64,000 nucleotides of DNA from ZC4RG30 sp046347045 (GCA_046347045.1 JAXMGX010000004.1:62001-126000); one strand, 5' to 3'. Counted from the stretch's first letter, positions 10,181-18,528 are shown. Notes: a model not told the origin generated them from the letters alone. Made by a program: numbers and translations.

Positions 10181-12618
10181 ACCCGCACCAGCCTGAGTCG
10201 CAGCGCATTGCCGATGACCGACACTGAACTCAGGCTCATGGCCGCAGCGGCGACGATGGGGCTCAGCAGTATTCCGAACACCGGATACAGCACGCCGGCG
10301 GCCAACGGTATACCGAGCACGTTGTAGACGAACGCCAGCACCAGGTTCTGGCGTATGTTGCGCATCGTGGCGCGGCTCAGTACTCGCGCTCTCGCAATTC
10401 CTGCCAGGTCGCCTTTCACGAGCGTGACGGCGGCACTCTGCATTGCGACATCGGTGCCAGTGCCCATGGCGATGCCGACGTCGGCCTCGGCCAGTGCAGG
10501 CGCATCGTTGACTCCGTCGCCGGCCATTGCCACGGCGTGTCCTTCGGATCGCAGGCGGCGCACGATGGCATTCTTCTGCTCGGGCAATACTTCTGCTTCG
10601 ACATCATCAATGCCGAGCTTTCTGGCAACCGCCAGCGCAGTGGTGCGATTGTCGCCCGTGAGCATCACGATGCGGATGCCCTCGGCCCGCAGCGTCTGCA
10701 GGGCAGCAGGGGTCGTGGACTTGATGGGGTCCGCGACCGCGATGACTCCTGCTGGCTTGCCATCGATCGCCACGAACATGGCGGTGCCTCCATCGGCGCG
10801 CAACCGATCTGCCTCGGCCTCCAGCGCCTCTGCACTGGCACCCAGGCCCTGGAGGAGCTTGTTGTTGCCAACACCGACGGCCCTCCCGGCAACGCGACCC
10901 GTTACGCCCTTGCCCGTGACGGACTGGAAGTCCTCGACCGAGGCAATAGTCAGCGACCTTTCTCGCGCCGCAGCGACGATGGCCGCTGCCAGGGGATGTT
11001 CGCTGGAACGCTCCAGCGCCGCGGCCAGCGACAGTACCTGACTCTCCTCGAATCCCTGTGCAGGGACGACGGCGATGACGCGCGGATGTCCCTCGGTCAG
11101 GGTGCCGGTCTTGTCCACCACCAGCGTGTCGATCTTTTCCATGTGCTCGAGCGCTTCGGCGTTCTTGATCAGCACGCCGGCGGTCGCGCCCTTGCCGACG
11201 CCCACCATGATAGACATGGGCGTGGCGAGTCCCAGGGCGCAAGGGCAGGCGATGATGACCACGGAAACCGCCGCGACGAGTGCGAAGCTGAACGCCGGCG
11301 CAGGTCCCCAGATCATCCACGCGATGAAGCTCAGCACCGCAACCAGAATCACGGCCGGGACGAACCAGGCGGAGACCTGATCCGCCAGACGCTGGATCGG
11401 CGCCCGGCTTCGCTGGGCTTCGGCCACCATGTGGACGATGCGGGTCAGCATCATGTCGGCGCCCACCCGCTCGGCCTGCATGACCAGGCCGCCGGTGCCG
11501 TTCAGCGTGCCGCCGATCAGCTTTGCACCCGGCTGCTTGGCAACGGGCAGGGACTCCCCGGTGACCATGGATTCATCGACGCCGCCCTGGCCTTCGAGCA
11601 CCACGCCATCGACCGGCACGGATTCACCCGGCCGCACGCGCAGGCGGTCCCCGACCTGAACGACGGACAGCGGCACTTCCTCGTCATGCCCGTCCGCGGT
11701 GATGCGGCGTGCGATCTTTGGGGCGAGGCCCAGAAGCGCCTTGATGGCGCCTCCGGTGCGCTCGCGGGCCCGCAGTTCCAGGACCTGACCGAGCAGCACC
11801 AGCACGGTGATGACCGCGCCGGCCTCGAAGTACACGGCCACGACGCCTTCCTCGCCCCGCAGTGCTTCCGGAAAGGCATCGGGTAGCAGCAGCGCCGCCA
11901 TGCTGTAGAGGAATGCAGCACCGATGCCCAGCGCGATCAGGCTGAACATGTTCAGCGAACGATTCCGGACAGAGACGGCTGCCCGGGTGAAGAAGGGCCA
12001 GCCGGCCCAGAGAATGACGGGAGTCGCCAGCACGAACTGGATCCATTGCGAAGTACGTGCGCCCAGGTAGTGGTGCAGGTTCAGGGCAGGCAGGTGCGCG
12101 CCCATCTCCAGAAGCACAACGGGCACAGACAGCGCAGCGCCAATCCAGAATCGGCGCTGCATGTCCCTCAATTCGGCGTTTTCGCCATCGCCTTCTGCGG
12201 CGTTGAGCGGTTCGAGCGCCATGCCGCAGATGGGACAGCTGCCGGGCCCGACCTGGCGGACCTCGGGATGCATCGGGCAGGTGTAGATCGCACCAGAGGG
12301 AGGAGGGGTGCCCGTTGCGGGCGGGGCCGCGTGGTGGTGATGCGTGTGATGCTCTTTCGAGCCCTGCGCCGACTTTTGCGCATAACGCTGCGGTTCGGCG
12401 ACAAACTTGATCCGGCAGGACGCCGAGCAGAAGGCGAAATGCTGTCCCTCATGCATTGCATGGTGGGGCGAATCGGGGGATACGCTCATCCCGCACACGG
12501 GATCAGTCGCAGTTGCTGTCGCAGTCGGTGCGGCCTTCTGCTTGTTGCTGAAGCAGCAGGATTTCTCCGTGGCGGCGCTGGTCGCCGTCGCGCCGTGGTG
12601 GTGTTCGTGTCCGCTCAT
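10177..12618 (-). CDS. copA: Cu(I)-exporting P1B-1-type ATPase with YHS and heavy-metal-binding N-domains
   Basis: This 813-aa inner-membrane ATPase exports monovalent copper (or silver) from the cytoplasm. The N-terminus has His-rich stretches, a YHS/TRASH-like segment ('DPVCGMSV', about residues 39-80) and a heavy-metal-binding domain ('YTCPMHPEV' to 'CPICGMALEP', 112-138). It lacks the usual CxxC HMA domain. Catalytic motifs are TGES at 353-356, the transport CPC at 458-460 and the phosphorylated Asp502 in DKTGT. GDGVND follows, and the last membrane helix contains 'MSLSSVSVIGNALRL', the MxxSS signature of Cu(I) pumps. It overlaps the upstream merR-type gene by 4 bp, so the regulator and pump form one operon behind a MerR-type promoter. 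Confidence 0.93.
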   Translation of the reverse strand: MSGHEHHHGATATSAATEKSCCFSNKQKAAPTATATATDPVCGMSVSPDSPHHAMHEGQHFAFCSASCRIKFVAEPQRYAQKSAQGSKEHHTHHHHAAPPATGTPPPSGAIYTCPMHPEVRQVGPGSCPICGMALEPLNAAEGDGENAELRDMQRRFWIGAALSVPVVLLEMGAHLPALNLHHYLGARTSQWIQFVLATPVILWAGWPFFTRAAVSVRNRSLNMFSLIALGIGAAFLYSMAALLLPDAFPEALRGEEGVVAVYFEAGAVITVLVLLGQVLELRARERTGGAIKALLGLAPKIARRITADGHDEEVPLSVVQVGDRLRVRPGESVPVDGVVLEGQGGVDESMVTGESLPVAKQPGAKLIGGTLNGTGGLVMQAERVGADMMLTRIVHMVAEAQRSRAPIQRLADQVSAWFVPAVILVAVLSFIAWMIWGPAPAFSFALVAAVSVVIIACPCALGLATPMSIMVGVGKGATAGVLIKNAEALEHMEKIDTLVVDKTGTLTEGHPRVIAVVPAQGFEESQVLSLAAALERSSEHPLAAAIVAAARERSLTIASVEDFQSVTGKGVTGRVAGRAVGVGNNKLLQGLGASAEALEAEADRLRADGGTAMFVAIDGKPAGVIAVADPIKSTTPAALQTLRAEGIRIVMLTGDNRTTALAVARKLGIDDVEAEVLPEQKNAIVRRLRSEGHAVAMAGDGVNDAPALAEADVGIAMGTGTDVAMQSAAVTLVKGDLAGIARARVLSRATMRNIRQNLVLAFVYNVLGIPLAAGVLYPVFGILLSPIVAAAAMSLSSVSVIGNALRLRLVRV

Positions 12619-13016
12619 GATGCTTCTCCTCCAAGGGCTTGCAGGATGGGGCAGCTCTCGGGCAGGCCATGGCCCGGACAGGCCGCCACCAACTGCGACA
12701 ATCCCGTACGAATACGCTTGAGTTCCGCCAGGCGCCTGTCCACGTCTGCCAGCTTGGCTTCTGCCTTTCGCTTGACGCTGGCGACATTGCGGCTGGAAGA
12801 CAGGGTCAGCAGCTCGCGGATCTCCTTCAGGGAGAATCCCAATGCCTGGGCTCGGCGGATGAAACGAAGGCGCGCCACCTCCAGTTCCGAATAGCGGCGA
12901 TAGCCCGAGGCCAGTCGATCTGTCGGAGCGACCAGACCCGCTCGTTCATAGTAACGAACGGTATCAATTCCGACTCCGGCGGCCTTTGCCACTGCGCCGA
13001 TGCCCATGGATTCCAT
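12615..13016 (-). CDS. MerR-family heavy-metal-responsive regulator (CueR-like)
   Basis: 133 aa. The N-terminal MerR helix-turn-helix begins 'MGIGAVAKAAGVGIDTVRYYERAGL'. A dimerisation helix follows at about 80-112, and a metal-binding loop has Cys113 and Cys122 ('ACPGHGLPESCPIL'). The position of the third Cys that divalent-metal MerR proteins carry (near residue 79) is Ser-rich here, which favours monovalent Cu/Ag sensing. The C-loop has eight residues between the cysteines, against seven in E. coli CueR. It is the first gene of the operon with the Cu ATPase. The start ATG at 13014-13016 is preceded by CAGGAGG, a strong ribosome-binding site. It would distort the long-spacer promoter at 13041-13073 to switch on its own operon. 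Confidence 0.9.
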   Translation of the reverse strand: MESMGIGAVAKAAGVGIDTVRYYERAGLVAPTDRLASGYRRYSELEVARLRFIRRAQALGFSLKEIRELLTLSSSRNVASVKRKAEAKLADVDRRLAELKRIRTGLSQLVAACPGHGLPESCPILQALGGEAS

Positions 13017-13040
13017 GATGCCTCCTGAAGAACTGTCGTC

Positions 13041-13073
13041 AGCTTAAACCCTTGACCATAGTCCAGAGTCAAG
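13041..13073 (-). promoter_or_regulatory. MerR-type promoter/operator of merR-copA
   Basis: On the minus strand a -35 box TTGACT (13067-13072) and a -10 box TAAGCT (13041-13046) are separated by 20 bp, the over-long spacer typical of MerR-activated promoters. The spacer and -35 contain the dyad CTTGAC...GTCAAG (13051-13073), the classic MerR-family operator. It lies 25 bp upstream of the regulator start codon, so autoregulation and pump induction by metal-bound regulator are expected. Confidence 0.85.
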
Positions 13074-13115
13074 CGTGACCCGCGCTTCGCGAGCCTGCGC
13101 CTGGCAGCAGTCGCT

Positions 13116-13556
13116 TCAGTGCGCTCGGCGACTTGCGCTCACCAGCAGGATCGCGATTCCCCACGCCACGGCGGGAATGAGCAGGACCCAACGAAAATCT
13201 GATGACAACAAGAAGTTGACCGCACACATCAGGCCAACCGACGTCAGCTCAGCGCCAATGAAGCAGACCCAGCTCACTGCGCCGAGGCGGGCTTGCGACT
13301 TGAGACTGGCAATGAACGGCACGAGGAGCAATCCTCCTGCCAACATCTGCCCACCCAGCACCGTGAAGACAAGGTGAAGCCAGGGCAGCGCCTCATCGGG
13401 AAGCGTTGCGAGCTTCATGAAACGCAGGTCCTCTGGAAGCAGGGACGGTCGAAGCGCGATGAAGTACATCCCTGCAGCCACCTGGTAGGCAGCGAGCAGG
13501 GCGATCAGCCGGATCGCCCACCGCCGTGACGGGTCAGTTTGCCGGTCGAAGTTCAT
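13116..13556 (-). CDS. Four-helix membrane protein of unknown function
   Basis: 146 aa, starting at ATG 13556 ('MNFDRQTDPSRRWAIRLIAL'). This start overlaps the end of the sigma-factor gene by 23 bp and so favours coupled translation. Four hydrophobic segments are visible: 'LIALLAAYQVAAGMYFIAL', 'LHLVFTVLGGQMLAGGLLLVPF', 'WVCFIGAELTSVGLMCAVNFL' and 'WVLLIPAVAWGIAILLV'. No metal-binding motif is evident. It is the last gene of the minus-strand unit made of CusF-like, anti-sigma-like, sensor and sigma-factor genes. I do not recognise a family. Confidence 0.7.
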   Translation of the reverse strand: MNFDRQTDPSRRWAIRLIALLAAYQVAAGMYFIALRPSLLPEDLRFMKLATLPDEALPWLHLVFTVLGGQMLAGGLLLVPFIASLKSQARLGAVSWVCFIGAELTSVGLMCAVNFLLSSDFRWVLLIPAVAWGIAILLVSASRRAH

Positions 13557-14118
13557 TGCCCAGTCGCTCCGAAAGCAGTTTTCTTGCGCGATACACCCGT
13601 GTCTCGACCGCCTTGACTGAAATCCCCAGTGCCTTTGCGGCATCTTCTTGGGAGAAGTCCTCGAAGGCCGTCAGCAGCAGTGGCTGCTTCAGCTTTGCCG
13701 GCAGTGATGCGATGGCGCGATCTAGGCGGTCGCGGGTCTGTGCCGCTGTCACGGACTGCTCGGGTGTAGTGGCGGGATCTGCAACTTCCAGCGCCTCGCC
13801 TTCCTCGGGTTCGCGTGCGCCGAACAGCATGCGTCGCACGACCGCGCGACGCCCCAGATCCCGGGCCTTGTTGATGGCAATGGTTCGGAGCCAGGGGATG
13901 AATGGCAAGTCTGGGTTGTATCGATTCAGCGCCCGCCATGCCGCGATGAACGCTTCATGTGTTGCCTCGTAAGCATCCTCGGGATCGCCGGTGTAGCGCC
14001 GCAGGAGGCGATAGAGGCCCTCCTTGTGCCGCTTCACGAGTTCCGCAAAGGCCGCATCGTCGCCGCTTGCGGCGCATCGAGCCAGCTCGTTGTCCGATTG
14101 TTCGGACGTCGGGCTCAC
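13534..14118 (-). CDS. ECF-family RNA polymerase sigma factor (CnrH-like)
   Basis: 194 aa. Sigma region 2 lies at about residues 10-80 ('AFAELVKRHKEGLYRLLRRY' and 'AYEATHEAFIAAWRALNRY'), with the region 2.4-like 'FIPWLRTIAINKARDLGRR'. An acidic linker follows. Region 4 is at about 128-182 ('LDRAIASLPAKLKQPLLLTA' and 'KALGISVKAVETRVYRARKLL'). The gene follows a periplasmic metal-sensor-like gene and a short membrane protein in the order Y-X-H, as in the nickel/cobalt cnrYXH locus of Cupriavidus. It would therefore be freed from its anti-sigma protein when the periplasmic sensor binds metal, and would drive local efflux genes. Regulon and metal are inferred from the neighbours. Confidence 0.85.
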   Translation of the reverse strand: MSPTSEQSDNELARCAASGDDAAFAELVKRHKEGLYRLLRRYTGDPEDAYEATHEAFIAAWRALNRYNPDLPFIPWLRTIAINKARDLGRRAVVRRMLFGAREPEEGEALEVADPATTPEQSVTAAQTRDRLDRAIASLPAKLKQPLLLTAFEDFSQEDAAKALGISVKAVETRVYRARKLLSERLGNELRPAN

Positions 14119-14555
14119 TTACCGCCTGCGGTCAGGGACCTCTGCACGGTCTGGTCGAACAGTTCAGCCTGCTCCGGCGTCAACACGGCACGCATTGCCA
14201 GGACATGAAGGATGGTCTGCTTCTGCAGCTCGCCCATCGCATGGTGGAAGCGATCCACGGCCGCCTGGACCTCGGGGGTATAGGCCTGTGAGGCGGAGAT
14301 CGCCATCGACAGATCCGCATTCGCCGCGCGCATTTCCGCCTGCAGGGCTTCCTGGCGCACCGCCTGTTCGTGCTCCAGTCCCTCGATCCGCGTCTTCTGT
14401 TCGGCTGTCAGTCCCAGTTTTGCATGGACAAGTTCATGCAACGGAGTCTGCGCATGCATTCGGTGCGCGACGTAGGTCGCTCCTCCCCACGCGCCGATTC
14501 CGGCCAGCAGGAGCGACAACCCCAGTGTGAGCAGGATGCTGCGGGTCACGCTCAT
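14115..14555 (-). CDS. Periplasmic heavy-metal sensor (CnrX-like)
   Basis: 146 aa with an N-terminal membrane anchor or signal ('ILLTLGLSLLLAGIGAWGGA') and a helical periplasmic domain of the CnrX/ZraP/CpxP-like type. The helical hairpin carries 'LHELVHAKLGLTAEQKTRIEGLE' and 'FHHAMGELQKQTILHVLAMR', then 'VLTPEQAELFDQTV'. His and Met residues in the two helices (LHELVH, FHHAM) are candidate metal ligands, as in CnrX. It overlaps the sigma-factor gene by 4 bp and the upstream anti-sigma-like gene by one base, so the three are translated together. Its role is to sense periplasmic metal and relieve sigma-factor inhibition. Confidence 0.8.
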   Translation of the reverse strand: MSVTRSILLTLGLSLLLAGIGAWGGATYVAHRMHAQTPLHELVHAKLGLTAEQKTRIEGLEHEQAVRQEALQAEMRAANADLSMAISASQAYTPEVQAAVDRFHHAMGELQKQTILHVLAMRAVLTPEQAELFDQTVQRSLTAGGK

Positions 14556-14842
14556 CAGGCGCCTGCCAACAATGTCGAGGGCGCAAGGTCAGTGCCGACT
14601 GCGAACGTGCCCAGTGCGGGTGCGCGGGTGGCAGACACTGCCATGGCGCCACCGGCAAAGGCACCGATCACGAGCGCAACGCTCAGGGCGATGAAGCGCG
14701 CGGGCGCCATGGCCGAGACGGCGCTGTCCTGTTGCCGGAGCCTCGCGATGTCGCCGCTGATCCGGGCCTCCAGACCGCCGAGGTTGCGATCCGCAGGCAT
14801 TGCGGCCAGATCGGCCATCCAAGAGTCGAGATCGTTCTTCAC
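14555..14842 (-). CDS. Small single-pass membrane protein, probable anti-sigma (CnrY-like)
   Basis: 95 aa. A cytoplasmic N-terminus of about 45 residues ('DLDSWMADLAAMPADRNLGG') is followed by one membrane helix ('ARFIALSVALVIGAFAGGAMAV') and a short periplasmic tail. Size, topology and position directly before the sensor and ECF sigma factor match CnrY, which clamps the sigma factor with a short cytoplasmic peptide. There is no detectable zinc-binding anti-sigma motif. The role is inferred from synteny and topology, because CnrY-like proteins have little conserved sequence. Confidence 0.65.
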   Translation of the reverse strand: MKNDLDSWMADLAAMPADRNLGGLEARISGDIARLRQQDSAVSAMAPARFIALSVALVIGAFAGGAMAVSATRAPALGTFAVGTDLAPSTLLAGA

Positions 14843-14882
14843 GCGTTGGGGCTCCCGAGGTGAGCAAATACTATAGCGGCAG

Positions 14883-15209
14883 TCACTGCGGCTGGATCGC
14901 GGTGATCTGGTTGCCCGGGGCCTGCAGGGTGAACTTCACGTCCTGACCCACCTTGAGCGGCTTGAGCAGTTCCGGCGGCGCCTGGAACGTCATGGTCATC
15001 GCAGGCCAGCCCAGCGAGGCGATCGGCCCATGATGGATGGTGACCTTGCCGGACTTGGCATCCAGAGCCTTGATCTGACCAGTGGCTTCGCTGCCGGGCT
15101 GCGCTGCTGTTTCCACAGCATGTCCGGTATGACCTTCATGCGAACTGACCTGCGCAGACGCAGGACCCGCCAGTGCCAGCGCCGCAGCAATCCAAAGTAC
15201 CTTGACCAT
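14883..15209 (-). CDS. cusF: CusF-like periplasmic copper chaperone
   Basis: 108 aa with a signal peptide ending 'AGPASAQ' and a single CusF OB-fold domain. The copper site is complete with the exact E. coli spacing: His60, Trp68, Met71 and Met73 in 'HHGPIASLGWPAMTMTF'. A short His-containing linker ('SSHEGHTGH') follows the signal peptide. It would carry Cu(I)/Ag(I) to the Cus efflux pump. It is the first gene of the minus-strand unit that continues into the anti-sigma, sensor and sigma-factor genes, and is divergent from copABC. This places the chaperone under the same control as the sensor system. A second CusF domain is fused to the CusB homologue at 29493-31028. Confidence 0.92.
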   Translation of the reverse strand: MVKVLWIAAALALAGPASAQVSSHEGHTGHAVETAAQPGSEATGQIKALDAKSGKVTIHHGPIASLGWPAMTMTFQAPPELLKPLKVGQDVKFTLQAPGNQITAIQPQ

Positions 15210-15360
15210 GTGAACTCCGTAGGAGGGTCTGGCCGGAAATTCCGGGCTCCTGTGGGGGGATACGCATCGGCACCTTCATACCCCTCAACAAAATGCCTGA
15301 GGGGTCTGGCATGCCTGGCGCGTAACCCACGTGAGAACCCAATCACGTGATCTGCATCCC

Positions 15361-17154
15361 ATGAAGAAAATTGATCGGCGTCGCCTGCTGCGCAATGCCG
15401 CGCTCCTTGGAGGAGGGTTGGTCGCGGCGCGGCTGCCCGCCTGGGGGGCGTCTCCGGCGGCCGGTCTCGCCGCCATGCCGACACTGACGGGCGAGGATCT
15501 CAAGCTCACCATCGAGCGGGGCCCGTGGGCCATCGACGGGCGCCGCGGGGGCGCGGTACTGATCAACGGCACCTTGCCTGGGCCGCTGCTGCGCCTGAAG
15601 GAAGGCCAGAGGCTGCGCATCGCGGTGGAAAACCGGATGGATGAGGAAACCTCTCTCCACTGGCATGGGATTCTCACGCCAGTCCACATGGATGGGGTCC
15701 CCGGGATCAGTTTTCCCGGCATCGCTCCCCACAGCACATTCGTCTACGAGTTTCCGGTCATCCAGAGCGGCACGTACTGGTATCACTCGCACAGCGGGTT
15801 CCAGGAACTCGAAGGGATGTTCGCGCCGATCATCATCGACCCGAAGGGTCTGGATCCCGTGGCGTACGACCGCGAGCACGTGGTGATGCTGTCGGACTAC
15901 AGCTTCGTGCCGCCGGCCCAGGTGCTGAAGAAGCTGAAGCAGGAAGGCGGGGTGTTCAATTACCAGCGCCAGACGCTCGGCGGACTCCCTTCTGGCAGGG
16001 ACCAGACGTCCCGGGAACGGAGGGCGTGGGCGCGCATGCTCATGGACCCCACGGACATCTCGGATGTCACGGGCGCGGTCCTCAGCTACCTGGTGAACGG
16101 GCACGGGCCCCGCGACAACTGGACCGGGCTGTTTAAACCCGGTGAGCGCTTGCGCCTCAGATTCATCAATGCCGGCGCGCAGACGATCTTTAATGTCCGC
16201 ATTCCGGGACTGAAGCTCTCCGTCGTCGCAACGGACGGTCAACTGGTCCGCCCGGTCGAGGTGGATGAATTCCAGATCGCCAATGCCGAGACCTACGATG
16301 TCATCGTCCAGCCCTCAGAGGACAAGGCGTTCACGATCGTCGCCGAGGCGGTGGATCGATCGGGAATGGCCAGGGCGACGCTGGCACCGCGGGTTGGCAT
16401 GGTGGCGCCAGTGCCGGCGCTGCGCCCGAGGCCGCTGGATCGCATGAAGGACATGGGCATGGACATGTCCGGTATGCCTCACGGCCAGGCAGGCGATGGG
16501 GATTCGCACTCCGATCATGCCGGTCACGCGGCCGAGCCCGGCATGTCGCCACCGCCGGTACGTGGCACGGATGTCATGGCGGACATGCCTGGCATGTCGA
16601 TGTCCATGCTGGATCCGCTCAACGCCCCGCAGGTGAAGCTGGGGCCCGGCGTGCAGATGATCTCCCCGATACCGAAAGACCGGACCGGAGAACCCGGTCA
16701 GGGACTTGAGAACGTGGGTCACCGGGTGCTGGTCTATCGGGACCTGGTGGCGCTGGAGCCCAATCCGGATGCGCGCCCTCCCGCGCGGAGCGTCGAAATC
16801 CATCTCACCGGCAACATGGAGCGCTTCATCTGGGGCTTCGATGGTCGCAAGTACAGCGAGACCACGGCCCCTTACATGTTCCGCACCGGTGAGCGCGTTC
16901 GTGTCACCTTGGTGAACGACACGATGATGTCGCATCCGATCCACCTGCACGGTCACTTCTTCGAGCTTGCACACGGACCCGAGGGGTATCACCCGCGCAA
17001 GCACACGATCAACGTCCTTCCCGGCGGCAAAGTGAGCTGGGATTTCACGCCGGAGGCCGGTGACTGGGCGTTCCACTGCCACATGTTCATGCACATGGCG
17101 GTCGGAATGTTCCAGGTGTTCGCCGTGCGACCGATGCCGGAGAAGGACTCATGA
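15361..17154 (+). CDS. copA: CopA/PcoA-type periplasmic multicopper oxidase
   Basis: 597 aa. The start is ATG 15361 because it yields a twin-arginine signal ('KKIDRRRLLRNAALLGGGL'). Cupredoxin copper motifs are present: 'LHWHGI' (His100, His102), 'YWYHSHSG' (His142, His144), 'HPIHLHGHFFEL' (about 525) and 'WAFHCHMFMHMAVGMF' (about 568). A Met/His-rich insert lies at about residues 360-420 ('MGMDMSGMPHG', 'DHAGHAAEPGM', 'MADMPGMSMSM'), as in Pseudomonas CopA and E. coli PcoA. It is exported folded to the periplasm, where it oxidises Cu(I) to less toxic Cu(II) and binds copper. It overlaps copB by 4 bp (ATGA). No strong ribosome-binding site precedes the start. The symbol is the established name of this oxidase and is distinct from the P-type ATPase CopA. 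Confidence 0.93.
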   Translation: MKKIDRRRLLRNAALLGGGLVAARLPAWGASPAAGLAAMPTLTGEDLKLTIERGPWAIDGRRGGAVLINGTLPGPLLRLKEGQRLRIAVENRMDEETSLHWHGILTPVHMDGVPGISFPGIAPHSTFVYEFPVIQSGTYWYHSHSGFQELEGMFAPIIIDPKGLDPVAYDREHVVMLSDYSFVPPAQVLKKLKQEGGVFNYQRQTLGGLPSGRDQTSRERRAWARMLMDPTDISDVTGAVLSYLVNGHGPRDNWTGLFKPGERLRLRFINAGAQTIFNVRIPGLKLSVVATDGQLVRPVEVDEFQIANAETYDVIVQPSEDKAFTIVAEAVDRSGMARATLAPRVGMVAPVPALRPRPLDRMKDMGMDMSGMPHGQAGDGDSHSDHAGHAAEPGMSPPPVRGTDVMADMPGMSMSMLDPLNAPQVKLGPGVQMISPIPKDRTGEPGQGLENVGHRVLVYRDLVALEPNPDARPPARSVEIHLTGNMERFIWGFDGRKYSETTAPYMFRTGERVRVTLVNDTMMSHPIHLHGHFFELAHGPEGYHPRKHTINVLPGGKVSWDFTPEAGDWAFHCHMFMHMAVGMFQVFAVRPMPEKDS

Positions 17155-17954
17155 GGCGCAGTGCCGTCATGTGGTTGGCGCCGCTGGCCCTCGCGATAGC
17201 AGCTGCGGCGGGCGCAGCGGAAGGCGTCGCAGAGGCCCCCGCCTGGACGGGAGACTACGCCGCGGATCGCTATTTCGATCCCGAAGCGATGCATCACGTC
17301 CGGGAGATGGTCAAGGAAGAGATGGGCGGGATGCGCTTTTCCAAGTTCATGCTCAACCTGGCCGAGTTTCAGCCGGCATCCGGTCCTGACGGCTATCGAT
17401 GGGACGGTGATGCGTGGTTCGGGGGCGACATCCATCGCTTTGTCGTTCGTTCGTCGGGCGAGGGAACAGGAGAGGGCCTCGAGACCGGGGAAGTCCAGGC
17501 CTTGTATTCCCGGGCCGTGGGACGCTACACCGACTTGCAGCTGGGGCTGCGCCAGGACATCGAGCCGCACGGCCGGACTTACCTGAGCGTCGGGGCACAA
17601 CACCTGCTTCCGTATTGGTTCGATCTGGAAGGAGCCCTGTTTCTTTCCACGAAGGGTGAGCTGCTGGCGCGCGCGGAGACAAGCTACGACCTGCGCCTGT
17701 TGCAGCGCCTGGTGCTCCAGCCTCGCGTTGAAGTGAATCTTTCGTCCGGGAACAGCGCCGCGACGCGGACCGGCTCGGGTCTCTCGACTGCGGAGGCGGG
17801 ACTGCGGCTGCGCTATGAGTTCCGGCGCGAGTTTGCGCCCTACGTGGGGGTGTCCTGGGAAAAGAGGTTCGGGAAGACGGCCGATTACTGGGTCGCCGCG
17901 GGTGAGTCCAGTCATGCGACGACGTTCGTCGCGGGCCTACGTGCCTGGTTTTGA
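17151..17954 (+). CDS. copB: Copper resistance outer-membrane protein CopB
   Basis: 267 aa with signal peptide 'MWLAPLALAIAAAAGAAEG'. An N-terminal region 'MHHVREMVKEEMGGMRFSKFM' carries His/Met residues. The C-terminal portion is a beta-barrel typical of the CopB/PcoB family ('WDGDAWFGGDIHRFVVRSSG', 'YTDLQLGLRQDI', 'FAPYVGVSWEKRFGKTADY') ending 'FVAGLRAWF'. The very long Met-rich repeat found in some CopB proteins is absent here. It is coupled to copA by a 4-bp overlap and is followed by copC. It acts in the outer membrane, probably binding or sequestering copper together with CopA. Confidence 0.92.
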   Translation: MRRSAVMWLAPLALAIAAAAGAAEGVAEAPAWTGDYAADRYFDPEAMHHVREMVKEEMGGMRFSKFMLNLAEFQPASGPDGYRWDGDAWFGGDIHRFVVRSSGEGTGEGLETGEVQALYSRAVGRYTDLQLGLRQDIEPHGRTYLSVGAQHLLPYWFDLEGALFLSTKGELLARAETSYDLRLLQRLVLQPRVEVNLSSGNSAATRTGSGLSTAEAGLRLRYEFRREFAPYVGVSWEKRFGKTADYWVAAGESSHATTFVAGLRAWF

Positions 17955-17980
17955 GTTATGAGTTCACACAAGGAGACGAC

Positions 17981-18520
17981 ATGAATACTAGAACACTGGT
18001 TGCAATGGCGATGCTGGCCCTGCCGGTAGCCGCAATCGCACACGCGCATCTGGAGAGTTCGGTGCCGGCCAAGGGCAGCACCGTCCAGACCAGCCCTGGG
18101 AAGGTCGAGCTCGTCTTCAACGAGCCGGTGGGACTGACGGCCCTCAAGATCCAGAAGAAGGGCGACAGCACCGCGCGCGACCTCACGCCACTGCCGAAGG
18201 ACGATTCGGTGTACCTGTCGGTGCCGCTGTCAAAGCTGGCTGATGGCGAATATGTCCTGACGTACGCGGGGCTGAGTTCCGATCAGCATGAGTCCAAGGG
18301 AACCATCGAGTTCAAGGTGTCGGCGACCGCCAAGCCTTCGGCCGGCGGCATGGCCGGAAAGAAGGAAGGCTGCTGCAAGGAAATGATGGAACACATGCAC
18401 GGTGAGGGTGGCGCAGGCAGCGCCGACCATAGTGCTGCAAAGCCCGCTGCGCCAGCCACGCCAGCTACACCGGCTGCTCCTGCGGCGCACGATCACAATC
18501 ACACTGACACTGCCAAATAG
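17981..18520 (+). CDS. copC: Periplasmic copper-binding protein CopC with Cys/His tail
   Basis: 179 aa, start ATG 17981 behind AAGGAGA. The signal peptide ends 'AAIAHA', so the mature protein begins near 'HAHLESSVPAKGSTV', the N-terminal His ligand of CopC. The CopC beta-barrel follows ('VELVFNEPVGLTALKI' and 'ADGEYVLTYAGLSSDQHESKG'), including the second His ligand. A C-terminal extension of about 60 residues is unusual: it has 'KEGCCKEMMEHMHGEG', a Pro/Ala-rich spacer and a terminal 'HDHNHTD', extra potential metal ligands. Ordinary CopC domains are about 100-120 residues. It shuttles copper in the periplasm. No copD gene follows. Confidence 0.9.
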   Translation: MNTRTLVAMAMLALPVAAIAHAHLESSVPAKGSTVQTSPGKVELVFNEPVGLTALKIQKKGDSTARDLTPLPKDDSVYLSVPLSKLADGEYVLTYAGLSSDQHESKGTIEFKVSATAKPSAGGMAGKKEGCCKEMMEHMHGEGGAGSADHSAAKPAAPATPATPAAPAAHDHNHTDTAK

Positions 18521-18528
18521 GGTCCGCC

